Positions 1 to 11,461 of a stretch of DNA of 64,000 nt are shown here, one piece after another; the first letter of the stretch is position 1, and each line of letters opens with the position of its first letter. This DNA comes from Lentinula raphanica (lineage: Eukaryota > Basidiomycota > Agaricomycetes > Agaricales > Omphalotaceae): the NCBI GenBank assembly GCA_027919835.1, contig JANVFP010000003.1, forward strand, positions 1,054,001 through 1,118,000. Reading direction: 5' to 3'. Position numbers and translations under genes: made by a program. Below the pieces are notes generated by a model. That model ran no database searches. It saw only the letters and a program-made list of their open reading frames with translations, and had not been told where the DNA came from.

Positions 1-44
1 GACTGTTTTGTGCATGTCGTACGCTTCTTATATGTGTTGTCTAG

Positions 45-368
45 CTCTTCCCTGGTCTCATCTATCGCATGATTAAACCCAAAGTCGTGCTGCTGATCTT
101 TGTATCGGGGAAGATCGTTCTCACTGGTGCTAAGGTAAAATCCATTCGCATGTTCATACCTTTGTTCCTCCTATCCTTGCCGTGGACGAGTGCTTTTCGC
201 CGTGGTCATGTTGATTCACTAGTTACACCTTCATGACCATCGTTCATCGGTTCGTCTCTATCAAGACAATAGCTAATCTTTTTGTTTCTTCGCTAACAGG
301 TCCGAGAAGAGATCTACACCGCCTTCAATACCATATACACCGTATTGTGCGAGTTCCGAAAACCATAG
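45..368 (+). CDS. TBP1: TATA-binding protein (TBP), C-terminal end, 5' truncated by window
   Basis: The last two exons of TBP, the general factor that binds the TATA box for RNA polymerases I, II and III. Exon 45-134 follows a TAG acceptor and encodes a stretch with [13 protein letters not shown] and [14 protein letters not shown], the hallmark of the second TBP repeat. A GTAAAA donor at 135 and a CAG acceptor ending at 299 join it to exon 300-368, which reads [20 protein letters not shown] and ends in TAG. Both exons are in phase and their order matches TBP from all eukaryotes. Bases 1-44 are intron, and the rest of the gene lies left of the window. The call rests on the very high conservation of this family. 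Confidence 0.93.
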
Positions 369-1138
369 AAGCTCGCTGGCGTTTCGGACTGCTGGACCTG
401 TTATTCATGTCTTCTTGTCCTTCCGCCGTCGACCCTTATCTTTATATATCCACATTTTCTTCACGGTCGACGTCGCGTTCGGATTTACAAAGGCACAAAA
501 CATTCTTCTCGTACGAATGACCTAGAGAAAGGAACGCGTTTCCCTTGCGTCGTTCTCATTCACTCACTTTCTCACCTCACCCTGCTGTATCATTTTGACT
601 TTTCACTTTGGGCATCGTCTCGTTGTACTGTAGCACATCACAAGCATCAATACTCAATCTTCATGCATAACTTTACATTTACTTACACAAATACATCAGC
701 ATTACGAATAGTACTTACCAATAAAAAGGAAATTATTGTAACAGTTCAAGTGTATTCAAGAAAGGAAGAAAGAAAACCACTGAACGAGAAGGCGGGCGGC
801 GTAAACGCTGACAGATATGTTATGTACCACGAAGAGCTTGTACAAGACAAGGGCAAATAATATGGGTAAGTATATTTAGTACGCACGACCTGCTATGAGT
901 TTTTAGATATAGGTCCCCTACCCTCCAGAGCGAGCGGGAGTGATACTTGCGAGCAATACTTGGTCTTCTGAGCTGTGTACGGTGTTGTCCTTATGTACAG
1001 GCTTTGAGTAGAGTGGTGCATCTGAAGACTGAAACTGACTTCAGAGGTAGATAAGCGATACATCTTCTACAAAATGATACAGTTCGAATCGGTGAATGAG
1101 AAAAAAGAAAGTGGTCATCAAAGGGAAAATTCGGAATG
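369..1138. other. Intergenic region between convergent TBP and ubc2
   Basis: Holds the 3' regions of two convergent genes. The short open frames here show no family resemblance and have no plausible splicing. No repeat or RNA gene seen. Confidence 0.5.
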
Positions 1139-1754
1139 TCAAGAGTTAGTCGAAGCACCAGCCATATCCGTGTCCGCATTTTCAACCTCGCCGGGATCTA
1201 ACCAGCTCTCTTCCACCGTTGCCTTGACTCTTCGCACATATTCCTTCATGTTTTCCCTGTAAAGCTGGGCAGCTTCTGCATTCGCAGGACTATTCGGGTT
1301 CGGATCATGCAGAAGACTTTGGATGGACGTGAGGATGGCGGCTACATCATACGTTGGAGACCAACGATTTTGTAGGATATCCAGACAGAGCTCGCCGTTG
1401 GCATACACATTTGGATGGAACATTCTCGATAGAAATTTGACGGTGGGAGGTTTGTTGGGATATGATTCGTCAAATGTTAGAACGAGTTTAAAGGTGCCAT
1501 CTTCGAAAGGTGTATCCGCTGTACATGTATACTGAGTATAGGTATTTAAAGCACTGAACAAGAATTGACACGAACCTGGGCCGAAGATTACTGCATTCCA
1601 CAACATGATGTTGTCGGGGCATGGGCTGCCAGAAATCCCACCTGGTGGGTCAGAAGAAAGCCTTTTGAAATCTCGGATAAGTCGACGTTTGCAGGGATTA
1701 GACTACGAGAGATATCAGTGTAAAACGAGTACAGCAGGCATCTAGACGAGCCAT
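1139..1754 (-). CDS. ubc2: Ubiquitin-conjugating enzyme E2, RAD6/UBC2 type
   Basis: The E2 that works with RAD18 on PCNA in post-replication repair, with BRE1-type ligases on histone H2B, and with UBR1 in N-end-rule turnover. Exon 1576-1702 encodes [17 protein letters not shown] and the [13 protein letters not shown] motif. An intron at 1519-1575 separates it from the last exon (1139-1518), which carries [27 protein letters not shown], the active-site Cys in [14 protein letters not shown], and [16 protein letters not shown]. The C-terminus ends in an acidic tail ([13 protein letters not shown]), as in fungal RAD6. The first exon is unresolved: an ATG at 1754 in a good context lies just upstream, but no donor and phase fully satisfied me. 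Family length (about 150-170 aa) fits. Confidence 0.93.
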
Positions 1755-2165
1755 GGTTGTTGTGATGATGAGAGAGAAAGAGAAAGATGATTGACCGGCA
1801 GATTTGTAATCGCAACGCCCAAGATCAACTGCGAGTCCACAGAAGATTCTTTCCTAAGTCCTTTGTACCGTCTGGACAACATATTCTTCTTCTTTCCTCA
1901 ATCCTGGACGCTGTCGCATATCCCTAATAGTCAAGCTCATGTGGATCTAACTACCCTCTGGATCGTTCCTTGTACTGCCGGGTGCCCTGTTTCAACTTTG
2001 CGCTTGGCTACAAAAACGCCGGCTCAGCCCCTCAGAAAGGCTCAGAATCGACCTCCAACAACCTTTCCTATGACTACTTATGCATCATGACCCACACTTT
2101 GCACAGGAAGAGCTACTACGTGCAAACAAAGAGAGATACATGGTGGCCAGGGTCATACTTACATT
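1755..2165. other. Intergenic region upstream of ubc2
   Basis: Between the 3' end of the long minus-strand gene and ubc2, so it must hold the ubc2 promoter and 5' UTR. A pyrimidine-rich run on the minus strand just before the ATG is typical of fungal 5' leaders. No other feature seen. Confidence 0.4.
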
Positions 2166-5100
2166 TTATTGTGCGTACTGTTGGTTTCTTAAGATCAGCT
2201 CAATGGAACGAGTCAATGAATCCAAACGAGCATCGTTCGCGTACGTCCGAGTCTGCTCTACGGACTCATGCTTCACCGAGAGTCGTATGCTTGGCTCCAG
2301 CCTAGTATCCTGTTTCATCAACTCATTCGTCCTTTGCTGACTTTGAGAGAGCTCCGATGCTGAAGAAGATGATACCGCGCTTTTAACGGTACTACACGGA
2401 GAGCTCCTAGCAAAGTCCGTATGATCACAGGTGGTAGGGCGTGAAGATTTTAATTTGGGACGCGGTTTGACAGGTAGACCAGCTTTGACTTTGGCGGCCG
2501 AAGACGGGTAGCCAGATATCTTTCTCTTCTTCACATTTTTACCCGTCTTGCTCGCTAATGGCGTATCAGATTCATCGGCGGCATCACCATCATCAAGAGC
2601 GTCTCCCTTCATATCGAAAACCGGGTCCACGGATGAGGCCGAACTGAGACGTTTCTTGGTTGTCCGGGGAGGAACGAGGAAAACACGAGTAGGATTGGAA
2701 GGATTTGAAGAAGGAGAAAAGGACGGGGAGATTGGTGTGGTAGACGACTCCCCTAAAGACCCTGAGTTCCACCAGTGAGGGCTTTGCTCCAAGCTAGGAC
2801 TTTTCATTGGCAACGCTCTAGTCGAATTCGAATATAGTGAAGAAGGATGTGGAGTCGAGGTCGGTTTATCCGACGAGGAGGCTGATCTGGTGAATGAAGG
2901 CGCACTTGATATTCTTGACAAAACTTTTCTCGTTTTCCCCAGGTCCTCCACATCGCCATAAATACCAGATACCTCTTCAACGGAGCGACCACATTCTTGA
3001 GCAAGCCGCTCAAATACCACCTGTTGTCCAACGCGGATGAACACGGACTGGTCGTCTAAGGATGATGTGATAGAATCGACAGTGGTAGCATGAGGCAATG
3101 AGGATGGAACAGGAACTGCATCAGATAAAGGAATTTTCTCCAAGTCCGAAGCCTTTGCTATAAGCTTAGAAGACATGGGACGTTTTGTCAACTTACGAGA
3201 AAGGGGAGGGATCGTTGAAAGCGCTCGGGCTTGGGCTATATCCTCTGTTTTTGATACGGGTATAGGGATAGAGTCTGGCTTCGGTGATTGATTCTGAAGA
3301 GTAGCAATGTTTTCGCAGTCAGGTTCTGTCTCCGTGTCGGTGTCGGATATGAATTCAAGACTTTTGGGATAGCTCGGGTGAGAGAAACCCGAGCTCGACT
3401 TCGATACTGGAGCCCCAGAGAGCCCGGCGACTACTTGAGGGATCTCTACGTGTTCAAGCACCAAAGTGGTCGATCGTTCGCGTTCGTGACTCGTAACCTC
3501 CCTCGTTGACAGCATCTGCGGGCTTGCTTGACGTCTCGACGGTGGTAAGTCAGCTTGTAATTCTCCAAAACCATTTCCCTCGATAGTTTCGTCAGCCGCC
3601 TGACTTTCCAAGACTCGAAAGGCAATGTCAATGATCTCTTCCTCATCAGAAGTCGAAGGAATACCACGATTAGGCATCGAGTCGTTGTGGAGGGCCTTGA
3701 TCTGGGCAGAGATGAATTCGAGCAGCAGACCCTTGCCGTCTCCGATTTCGATGTCGACGTCGGAAGGATACGCATTGATCTCGGTTTTCAAGGTGGCTAA
3801 CGAAATCGAAGGTGTTGTGTTCCGGTCAGAACGGCGAGGTGTTGGTGTAGACGGAGCAGGAGTTGTAGCGAGTCTGCCCTTCTTGGGTAACCTTCCCGGC
3901 TCCCCCGAATCATAGGAATCCAACCTACGTTTGCTTGTTGACGGTCGACTCAAAGTAGTGTTAGCGCGTGCACGAGTGGTGCGTGAGCAAGATGCAGGAG
4001 GAGGAGGAGTTGAGGGAGTCACTGTCGCCGGTGTCGGAATAGTCTTTGAAAAAACTTGACCCGAAGACCTGAGACTGTCCGCCCATTCCAACATTCGACG
4101 GTAGAAAACCTTGTTATGCTGGTACTTCACATTACCATGGCTATCCTTATCTGCAAGAAAAGAGACCCTGTCCTTCTCCGGGTCCAGCATCTCATTCTCC
4201 CCACCCTTCTTGGTGTCTTTAAATGAAGCCGGAACAGGCTTCAACCAGATACTACCGATTTGCCATACAAGTCGAATCGTCTCGTTCTCAGCCCTGAGTC
4301 TGTCGAGTCGTCTCGGAGTGAGTTTGTAGAGGTGGAGATAAGCGTTGGCGACCACAAAAAAGGGGTGGACGTGGCTGACAAGGTTCCGCATGGTGTTGAA
4401 AGGAAATTTATGTTCGGTATACCCACCTTTGTCTGGATGTCTGGCGATGTCGTTGGGAAGACGGATTGTGGTGTCGACGTTGCGACGATGAATCGAGCGT
4501 TGTGGGTCGAAAGAGATTGTGAACATATCGTATGTCCAGGTGGCATCGGAGAATTCCTATACGATACTGTACGTTTATCGTATTGAGAAGGAGGTTACAC
4601 GAAAAGACATACCTCGTAAAATTTCTTCTTGTCGCGGGTCCTTGGCCGTGTAGCATTATACTCCGTGAACTCGAATATGGCCTGAAGGACCTGGATTGAA
4701 GGGAGAAAGAAGAAAATTCCCGCATCGAACGAATGATGTAAATCCATTCGCACTAGAATATGATTAGAAAACAGCATCTACTTCAAGTCAGCACATAGCA
4801 TCCTCACTCACTGATATCGATATTGAGATACGTGTTCACGTTGATATGGCTGGGATAAAGACCCCATGAATACTCTAGGCAGATCAGCTATGAGCAACAG
4901 TCAATGAGTGAGCTGCAAATTGACAACCGATTTTATTGTACAACATACCACAACCGGCGAAGTCGTCTTCGCGAGGAAATGGATGAAGTTCAAATCCTTG
5001 TTGGTGAGCCCCGACTCGAGCGTCAGCAGACATCTGAATCCACTAACGGCAGCGGCAATGACGCGAAGTCTGGCCTTGTCAAACCAAGATAAGTCAATGC

Positions 5101-5711
5101 CCTGCTGTTGACTCCCACCTCCACTTTTATTTCTTGACGCGTTTGTCTGGAACTTTCCTATCAGCGTCAACTCAGAAAGAATGACAAGATGAAAGTACAT
5201 ACTTGGTCTTCGTGATCTTCTTCATCATTCTTGCGCTCCTTGATTGGTCGACAAGGTAGCGGTCGTTGTTCCCGGTCTTCTGCCAGCTTACGACGAGTGC
5301 TGACCATGCTGACGGAGGGCGGAGAGCTGGAGGATTTGCTGACATCTGGGCTTTTATATCGACTGTTAGATGAAACTTCTGCGGAGCCAAGCTGCATATA
5401 CATGTAGAGGTTGTTAAGCGAGTGCAGACACTGTAACGGCACAAATAGGCAAAGGTCCAAAGGAATCTTGAATGTTTTTTCCCTATAACGCAAAAATCCT
5501 GAGTGCACACATGGCTCGATATACTTATCAACCATTTCGCAACAGAGCAAATCATGGCTACAAGCCAGTAGATAGTCCAGTACCTAGAGCAAAGGAGAGC
5601 TCCTGAGGCAATTTGCCCTCCTAAAACTTACATATGAATGAATGGATTGTGAGCGGCTCCACCGTACGATGGGGTCCCAAGGAAGAACGGCGGACTAGTA
5701 GCAGGAACCAT
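2166..5711 (-). CDS. Unrecognised membrane-associated protein with long Ser/Pro-rich C-terminal region
   Basis: One long multi-exon gene. From the 5' end, an exon encodes ATSPPFFLGTPSYGGAAHNP, then YWTIYWLVAMICSVAKWL, a likely membrane segment. A Ser-rich linker and exons reading SWFDKARLRVIAAAV, EYSWGLYPSHINVNTYL and FFFLPSIQVLQAIFEF follow, then a single exon of about 780 codons (2166-4526 and a little upstream) with HPFFVVANAYLHLYKLTPRR and then about 550 residues rich in Ser, Thr, Pro and Lys with KKR-type basic patches. Joins at about 4586-4605 and 4875-4950 are in phase. I do not recognise the family. The start at 5711 is the first in-frame Met of the exon; an upstream exon cannot be excluded. 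A membrane-anchored protein with a disordered cytosolic or nucleoplasmic tail is the most that can be inferred. Confidence 0.65.
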
Positions 5712-6044
5712 GTAGGCTGGGGTCCTCCGAGCAGGGATTTGTTCATTCTGAACTAAGTGTTATCTTCGTTTTGAAGTTTGAAAGATGTAGTAGTACAAGG
5801 ATCAGTATAATCCAAGTGGATGTCCAGGATCATGGTGAACCGTGAAATCGCGAAGGGGCAAGCCGGGATCTCGTTGGCTCATGCCGCTTTCTCACACTTG
5901 AGGCCTAGACCGCGCCGGCGATCTCGGCAAGCAAAACCGGAAAGCTTCCGAAATCCGCGGCTTTTACATTTAATTTTGTGTGGACGCTTGGTGGACGCTG
6001 CGCAAATTTCGAAACTGCTTGACGGTTCTCTCCTTCTTTCCACC
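5712..6044. promoter_or_regulatory. Divergent intergenic region between the membrane-protein gene and GH16
   Basis: 333 bases between two outward-facing genes, so it must serve both promoters. A CT-rich stretch (6027-6040) precedes the GH16 start. No specific operator was recognised. Confidence 0.35.
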
Positions 6045-7815
6045 ATGTTCATGTATCAGTTTTTATTCCTAGTCTGTCTTTTCTTCTTTCCTTACGAATC
6101 TGTCTCTGCCACGAACATTGCGTCTCGCTTTGCACAAAAGACCACTCGCCAGGTACAAAGATTCACTCAGGATTTCAACCTCGCATTCGGTGTCGTTCTG
6201 GCATCCAGGGATAAGCTGCAACCTCAAGTTCATCTAACGACGAGCTCCCAAACTGTCTTTTGTAAAGCTGACTCAGGCGCAACATCTTCAGGGAATAATT
6301 CTACTTCTTCACCCTCCTCTCCTTCCGATCCGGGTTCTTCAGGCTCATCCACCAACACTGCGTCTGCTGCTGGCAGCTCAAGCACAGCTGTCGCTGTTTC
6401 TACGCCCTATAAGCTTGTTGAAGAACATGTGTGTATCGCTTTGATTGTATAGAATCTGCTGCGGACGATTGACCACTCGATATATCCAGAACGGATCGGC
6501 TTTCTTCGATGGCTGGACCTTCACCAATGCAGCGGACGTCACAACACATGGTAAACCAGCTTTTTGAAACCAACTCCATATATCTGACAACAGTGCGAAA
6601 AGGTCTCGTTGACTATGTTGATCAGGAGACAGCAGTGCGTTACATGAAATACTCTTCGCTCCAGCTCCCACTCACATAATTCCCTATATTTAGTCCAACA
6701 ACAATCTTACCCAGATCACGTCCGATGGAACCGTCATAATGCGGGTAGAAACCACTGCTATAGTCACTGGGAACCGTCAGAGTATTCGAATCACGACCAA
6801 CAACGCTTACGATTCAGGCTTATGGATTCTGGATGCTGTACATATGCCCACTGGTTGTGGAACGTGGCCGTAAGTATCTACTCTAGTCAGCTTAGTATGG
6901 CCCAAAATGGCCCAATACAATCGCTGATATTGAACTCAGTGCGTTCTGGACGAACGGCCCAAATTGGCCAGACGGTGGTGCGCACCGTCTTCATAATCCT
7001 ACAACAAAGCATAGTGTCTGATTCTTATGATTTCCTCCAGGAGAAATCGACATTGTAGAGGGCGTTGGTGACAATACGAACGATCAGGCGACTCTTCATA
7101 CTTTGGAGGGTTGTTCTCTTGCTTCGTCAAGTTCGTCCGCTCTCGATATAACAGGATCGGTCATCACTTCAACCGACTGTGTATCCACCGGTGGAGGCTG
7201 CGGGATCAGATCAAGCTCCACTGTGTCATATGGTGCCGCTTTCAACGATAACGGTGGTGGGGTTTTCACCAGTAAGTACCTTTGGTGCTTGGTTCATGTT
7301 ACGAATCAATGACGGGATTCGAATCATTTGATCTTTTAAAGTGACTCTGAATTCCTCTGGTATCGCTGTATGGTTTTTCGAACGATCGAAAATCCCATCT
7401 GATATCTCAGCCGGTACACCTCTACCAAGTCTATGGGGTACCCCGTTCGCTTGGTGGGCTTCTTCGAGCTGCAATATCACAGAGTTTTTCGGTCTACAGT
7501 CTACGATATTTGATACTACACTTTGGTGCGTTTGTCTTTAGGCTAATTTCTATCATAGTCTTTTCTGACTCAACTGTTTTCTTCAGCGGAGATTTGGCAG
7601 GCTCTGTATGGTCTGACGCTGGCGCTCCAGGCCAAGAGCAGAGTTGCGCTACCCGTACGGGCGTCTCAGATTGCAATACCTTTGTGCAAAACAATGGGGC
7701 TGCCCTCCAAGAAGCGTGTACGTGTCTGGATATTGCATGCTCTTCACGGACTGACGATTCCTCCTTCATAGACTGGGAAATCAATAGTGTCAAGATCTAT
7801 CAGATACCCAGTTGA
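6045..7815 (+). CDS. Secreted glycoside hydrolase family 16 (endo-beta-glucanase-like)
   Basis: An extracellular enzyme of the concanavalin A-like fold that cleaves beta-1,3 or mixed beta-1,3/1,4-glucans. The start (CACCATG) gives a signal peptide, YQFLFLVCLFFFPYESVSA. A Ser/Gly-rich linker of about 60 residues follows, then the catalytic domain: FFDGWTFTNAADVT, AYDSGLWILDAVHMPTGCG, AFWTNGPNWPDGGEIDIVEG and QATLHTLEGC. The EIDIVEG motif holds the nucleophile and acid/base Glu residues. Later exons give CGIRSSSTVSYGAAFNDNGGG, FFERSKIPSDI, WGTPFAWW, GDLAGSVWSDAG and the terminal YWEINSVKIYQIPS. At least seven introns. The architecture matches basidiomycete GH16 enzymes that act on fungal or plant glucan. 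The linker before the catalytic domain is unusually long and low in complexity. Confidence 0.88.
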
Positions 7816-8253
7816 AGCTCATGAAATCCCTGCTACGAACTATCACGGAAACACGACAATTGCAACATGTATCGATAGACCACATTAGATAGACACGAGG
7901 GGTTGGGTATAACTAGTTATTTGCTTTTACTTGTTGGTTATAGGGTTTTGCGCTGCGCGTACGTTGTATTTTACCGTTTCGATGATTTATAAGGTGGAAA
8001 GAATATGGAGTGGATTTTATGGTGAATGTGTTCGCGACGGGTCAGCGTACGAGGGATCGCTGGATGATATGGAAGGATTTACGGACTCTGACAGCATAGT
8101 CAAAAGGTCAACATCACACTTGGAGTCGTCTTCGATGAAGGTATGAAATTTGAAGACAGTATAATAGTGTAATAGAGTGCATGCACAAGGTATAGACCAT
8201 ATGTAGAAAAGAGTTCCACAGAAAAGAGAAATAGGATAATCGTTAGCAAAAGC
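7816..8253. other. Intergenic region between convergent GH16 and VPS1
   Basis: 3' ends of two convergent genes. No additional coding frame with family resemblance, and no repeat seen. Confidence 0.4.
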
Positions 8254-10990
8254 TCAGACACCTGCGACAATTCTGCAACCATAATATCAGTATCATGAAA
8301 CAGAGAAGACGAAAAAAGGACATACTCTTCCGCCTTGTTCAATGCCTGGACCATGCTGATGACCTCCTTTCTCCTGTTGACTACGTATTCACTCTCCTTG
8401 AGAAGGTCCTCAAGAACTTCCTGCTTATATAGTTCTTGCAGAAGCTCCTTCTGGAGAGTCTCCTTCGCATGGTTGACCAAAGTCAGGGTGATAGCTTTCG
8501 GCACCATGTCGATCATCTCTCGCTTGACGATGTTGAAGTAAGAATGGATCAGCAGTTCTAGTAGCAAGTTTGGGCGTCAATCTCAGGTAAGAGCGTTATG
8601 AGGTATTAACGTACTGATGACTTCTGTTTCCATCGTTTCCCTCTCGCTAAGAGCTGCTTGGGGTTTGATGACTGGCGGAGGAGCTTCCATAGTAGAGGGC
8701 GTGCTAGTACCGCCGCTCTTTTTCGCTGTCCCTGCACGACTATTCCTACCACTGCTGGCAAAGAATGAGCCAAAGAATCCTGGCTCGTCCTTCTTAGCAT
8801 CAACATCCAAATCCTTGTTGTTGTTGATGACACCGGGAGCAAGTTTTCCTGTCTTTGGATCAGATTGGGGAGGTGGAGGTTTAGTAGCGTTCAACCGTTC
8901 GGTGACGATCGCCATAGCCTGGAGTGACAATGTAAGAGGTAAATTCTGCTTGTAGTTTGTGTGAGATACTACCTTGTGTCCGTTGATGAAGTCTGGATGT
9001 GTGGTGTTCACATAACATGCTTGCATACTAGATGAATATTGAGCGTCTGGAAGATGTGAAGTCAGATGTTCGCAACTTACGCAACCATGTCAGAGACAAG
9101 TTTCGTTGTTGGAGTCATGCAGTTCTTGAAGAAACCCACAACAACAGCATTGAACCGTTCTCGTAGTGCGGGATATCTCTTGAATGCTTGCTGTTACGAT
9201 GAGAGCGTGAGTCTTCAAGCTCGCGTTTGTTACGAAGAGATGGCTTACTATTTTCGTTAACAGTTGCCCAAGGATACGAATGAGTTCGTCATAGACTAGC
9301 TGACAACACTTCAAGCTAGGCTCCTCTAGACGCTTTATCTGCTGCTTAACGATAACTTCGAAAGCTGCTGTGCCTACAAAAAGCGCTGGTGTGGAGCCCT
9401 ATAGTTTGCTTGAATTAATATCACAGTTTGTGCAGTATGTGATGGGACGCACAGATGAGTTATACAGCATGGTTCTGATATCACCGTCCTTCACTTGATC
9501 AAAGGGATCGATGTTTTTGATGCCGTTGTTGAACAGTTCATGGAAGACAAAACTTATACGAGCACCTCCGGAAAGTTCGTTCACAGACAAATCGTTGGTG
9601 CTACCATCAATGACTGTCCGGAATTCGTTGGTGAACTCTGTGATCACTGACAGAACAACATTGCCAGAGTTATGTTCGGCCATAGGACCTCCAAGTTGCA
9701 TGAGCTCGGCATTGTATTTCTGCAGTTGGGAGGATATTCTGGCTTTGATATCGGGGAGAGTGGCGCGGATATGGTGCATTAGAATCTGCATGAGTGGTTA
9801 GTTTCGAGAGTAGTAGCGCAAGATAATCGAGGTTGCACACCATGTTGAGTTTTCGGGTTAGGAACGGTGTACCGCAGTACTGAGCTTTACCCTTGTAGGA
9901 CGGGTGGTTTTCAAAGAATTCGCGCTCTGCTTCGAGCGCGAGTGCGATGGATTTCGAAGAGTCAATGTCGCGTTGACCTCGATTGACGACTGGTACATAT
10001 CCCATGCGAAGTGGAATCACACGTCCAGCAAGAATATCAACAACATCCGTTCCAGTGTCCCTATAGAGATGGATTTTCAGCATCGTGCAACTTTCAGAGA
10101 CGTGTTCGAACCGACATCAAATCAATCTTTGTCAAGACACCAATAGTTCTATTACCCTCGGGATCAACATCTCTTGCCATTTTCAGGCCATCAGAATTGG
10201 CAAGATCGACATTGGCGGGGGACACCGCCAGAATGATACATGCAGGCTTCGAGATGTATTTCATCAACATGTCGCGAATTTGCTTTTCGATATCCTTCGG
10301 CTGGTCTCCAACAGGCACTTTCGTAAGACCAGGAAGGTCGACCAAGGTCAGAGTGAGGACTTTGGGTGAGTATATACGCAGGTTGATGGGTTGTGGCGAG
10401 ATTCCTGCGTTACGACCAGTTTTCGCTTCAGTGTCACGAACAATTTCGTCCCGAATCTTGTGGAAGTCGTAGAATTTCTGGCCAGGAAGATGCAAGAATT
10501 CACCCCACTCGTCGGCGTTGGCTGCAGCGTCTCCTTCCTTCCCTAGTTCTGGTGCTGGAAAGGATGAACCTCAGTTATAATCGCGCTGATATGCAACGAA
10601 TGACATACGACCACCGTTCTGGTGTGATGTTGCGGGTCTATGTATGAGTTGTAGGATCTGTGGATGGTTCTTGAGCACAAAGCAAACAACATCTATGTGT
10701 ATAGGAAGACGTACCAGTGGCCGTCGTGTCACAATACCGGTTCCACGAGGCAAGAAATCCCGTCCTACAATGTTCTTAATGATGATGAATGAATCTCAGG
10801 CGAGTTCGAAAGCAGAAGCTACCAGACGCACCTCTAAAACACTACTCTTGCCACTACTCTGACTTCCCAATACACATATCTGAGGCAAGTCTATGGATGC
10901 TGTTGAACTACCAACAGCGTTGAAAACATCTTGAAGCTTGTTGACGATAGTAACAATCTCTGAGCCCAAGCCCGCTGGCCCTGTCGACAT
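8254..10990 (-). CDS. VPS1: Dynamin-related GTPase VPS1
   Basis: A large GTPase that assembles on membranes and drives vesicle scission in Golgi-to-vacuole sorting, endocytosis and peroxisome division. In order: N-terminal [15 protein letters not shown], the P-loop [12 protein letters not shown], the G2 stretch [33 protein letters not shown] (G3), VLTKIDLMD (G4), the stalk ([23 protein letters not shown]), [19 protein letters not shown], then an insert with GKLAPGV and [11 protein letters not shown], and the GED with [20 protein letters not shown]. The insert and the METEVIKLL...SYFNIVKR form match VPS1 rather than the mitochondrial DNM1. The last exon joins ...KAEE to IVAGV and a TGA at 8254. 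No PH or Pro-rich domain, as expected for fungal dynamin-like proteins. At least ten introns. Confidence 0.95.
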
Positions 10991-11461
10991 TCTGAGCGAA
11001 GTGAGGAGGTCCGAGATGAAGGTGGAAAGGAAGAAATTGAAAGCTGCGTGCCCCGCTGCGTGCGCGTCAAATCACGTTGCACTGCCACCCAAATTGGGTT
11101 TCTGTGCTGCGCCAACTTCAATGACAACAGCTCGCTCAAAGTCCATCTATTTTACTGAAATGCATTCTTTTACCCTCTGTCAACGCGAAAGAAATTCTCA
11201 GATCAAATCAGAAGAGCTCAAAGATCGCCCAGCTCTGAGTTCAAGAACTTGAAGGAGGTGCACGACAGCGGGCCATACCACAAAATGCCATTCCTGCTGG
11301 GCTTGCGTGGGTTACGACTGGTTTACGAGTTCGGTAACAGGAAATCGATACAATATATCACTGTCGGCGTCGTCGAACACGAGTCTTTGCGCAATTATAC
11401 TCGGACCGGAGATCGTTGACCGCAGGTTGACCGTGAGGTTTCTCTGTTGCTTACTTCCATC
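10991..11461. promoter_or_regulatory. Divergent intergenic region VPS1 / GH88
   Basis: 471 bases between the outward-facing starts of a housekeeping gene (VPS1) and a secreted hydrolase gene. No long open frame of its own was credible. Specific binding sites could not be assigned by eye. Confidence 0.35.

Noticed and set aside
8254..10990. Assignment to the mitochondrial fission dynamin DNM1
   Set aside because: The insert with GFFGSFFAS and the METEVIKLL...SYFNIVKR form match VPS1; DNM1 has a different insert and GED sequence.
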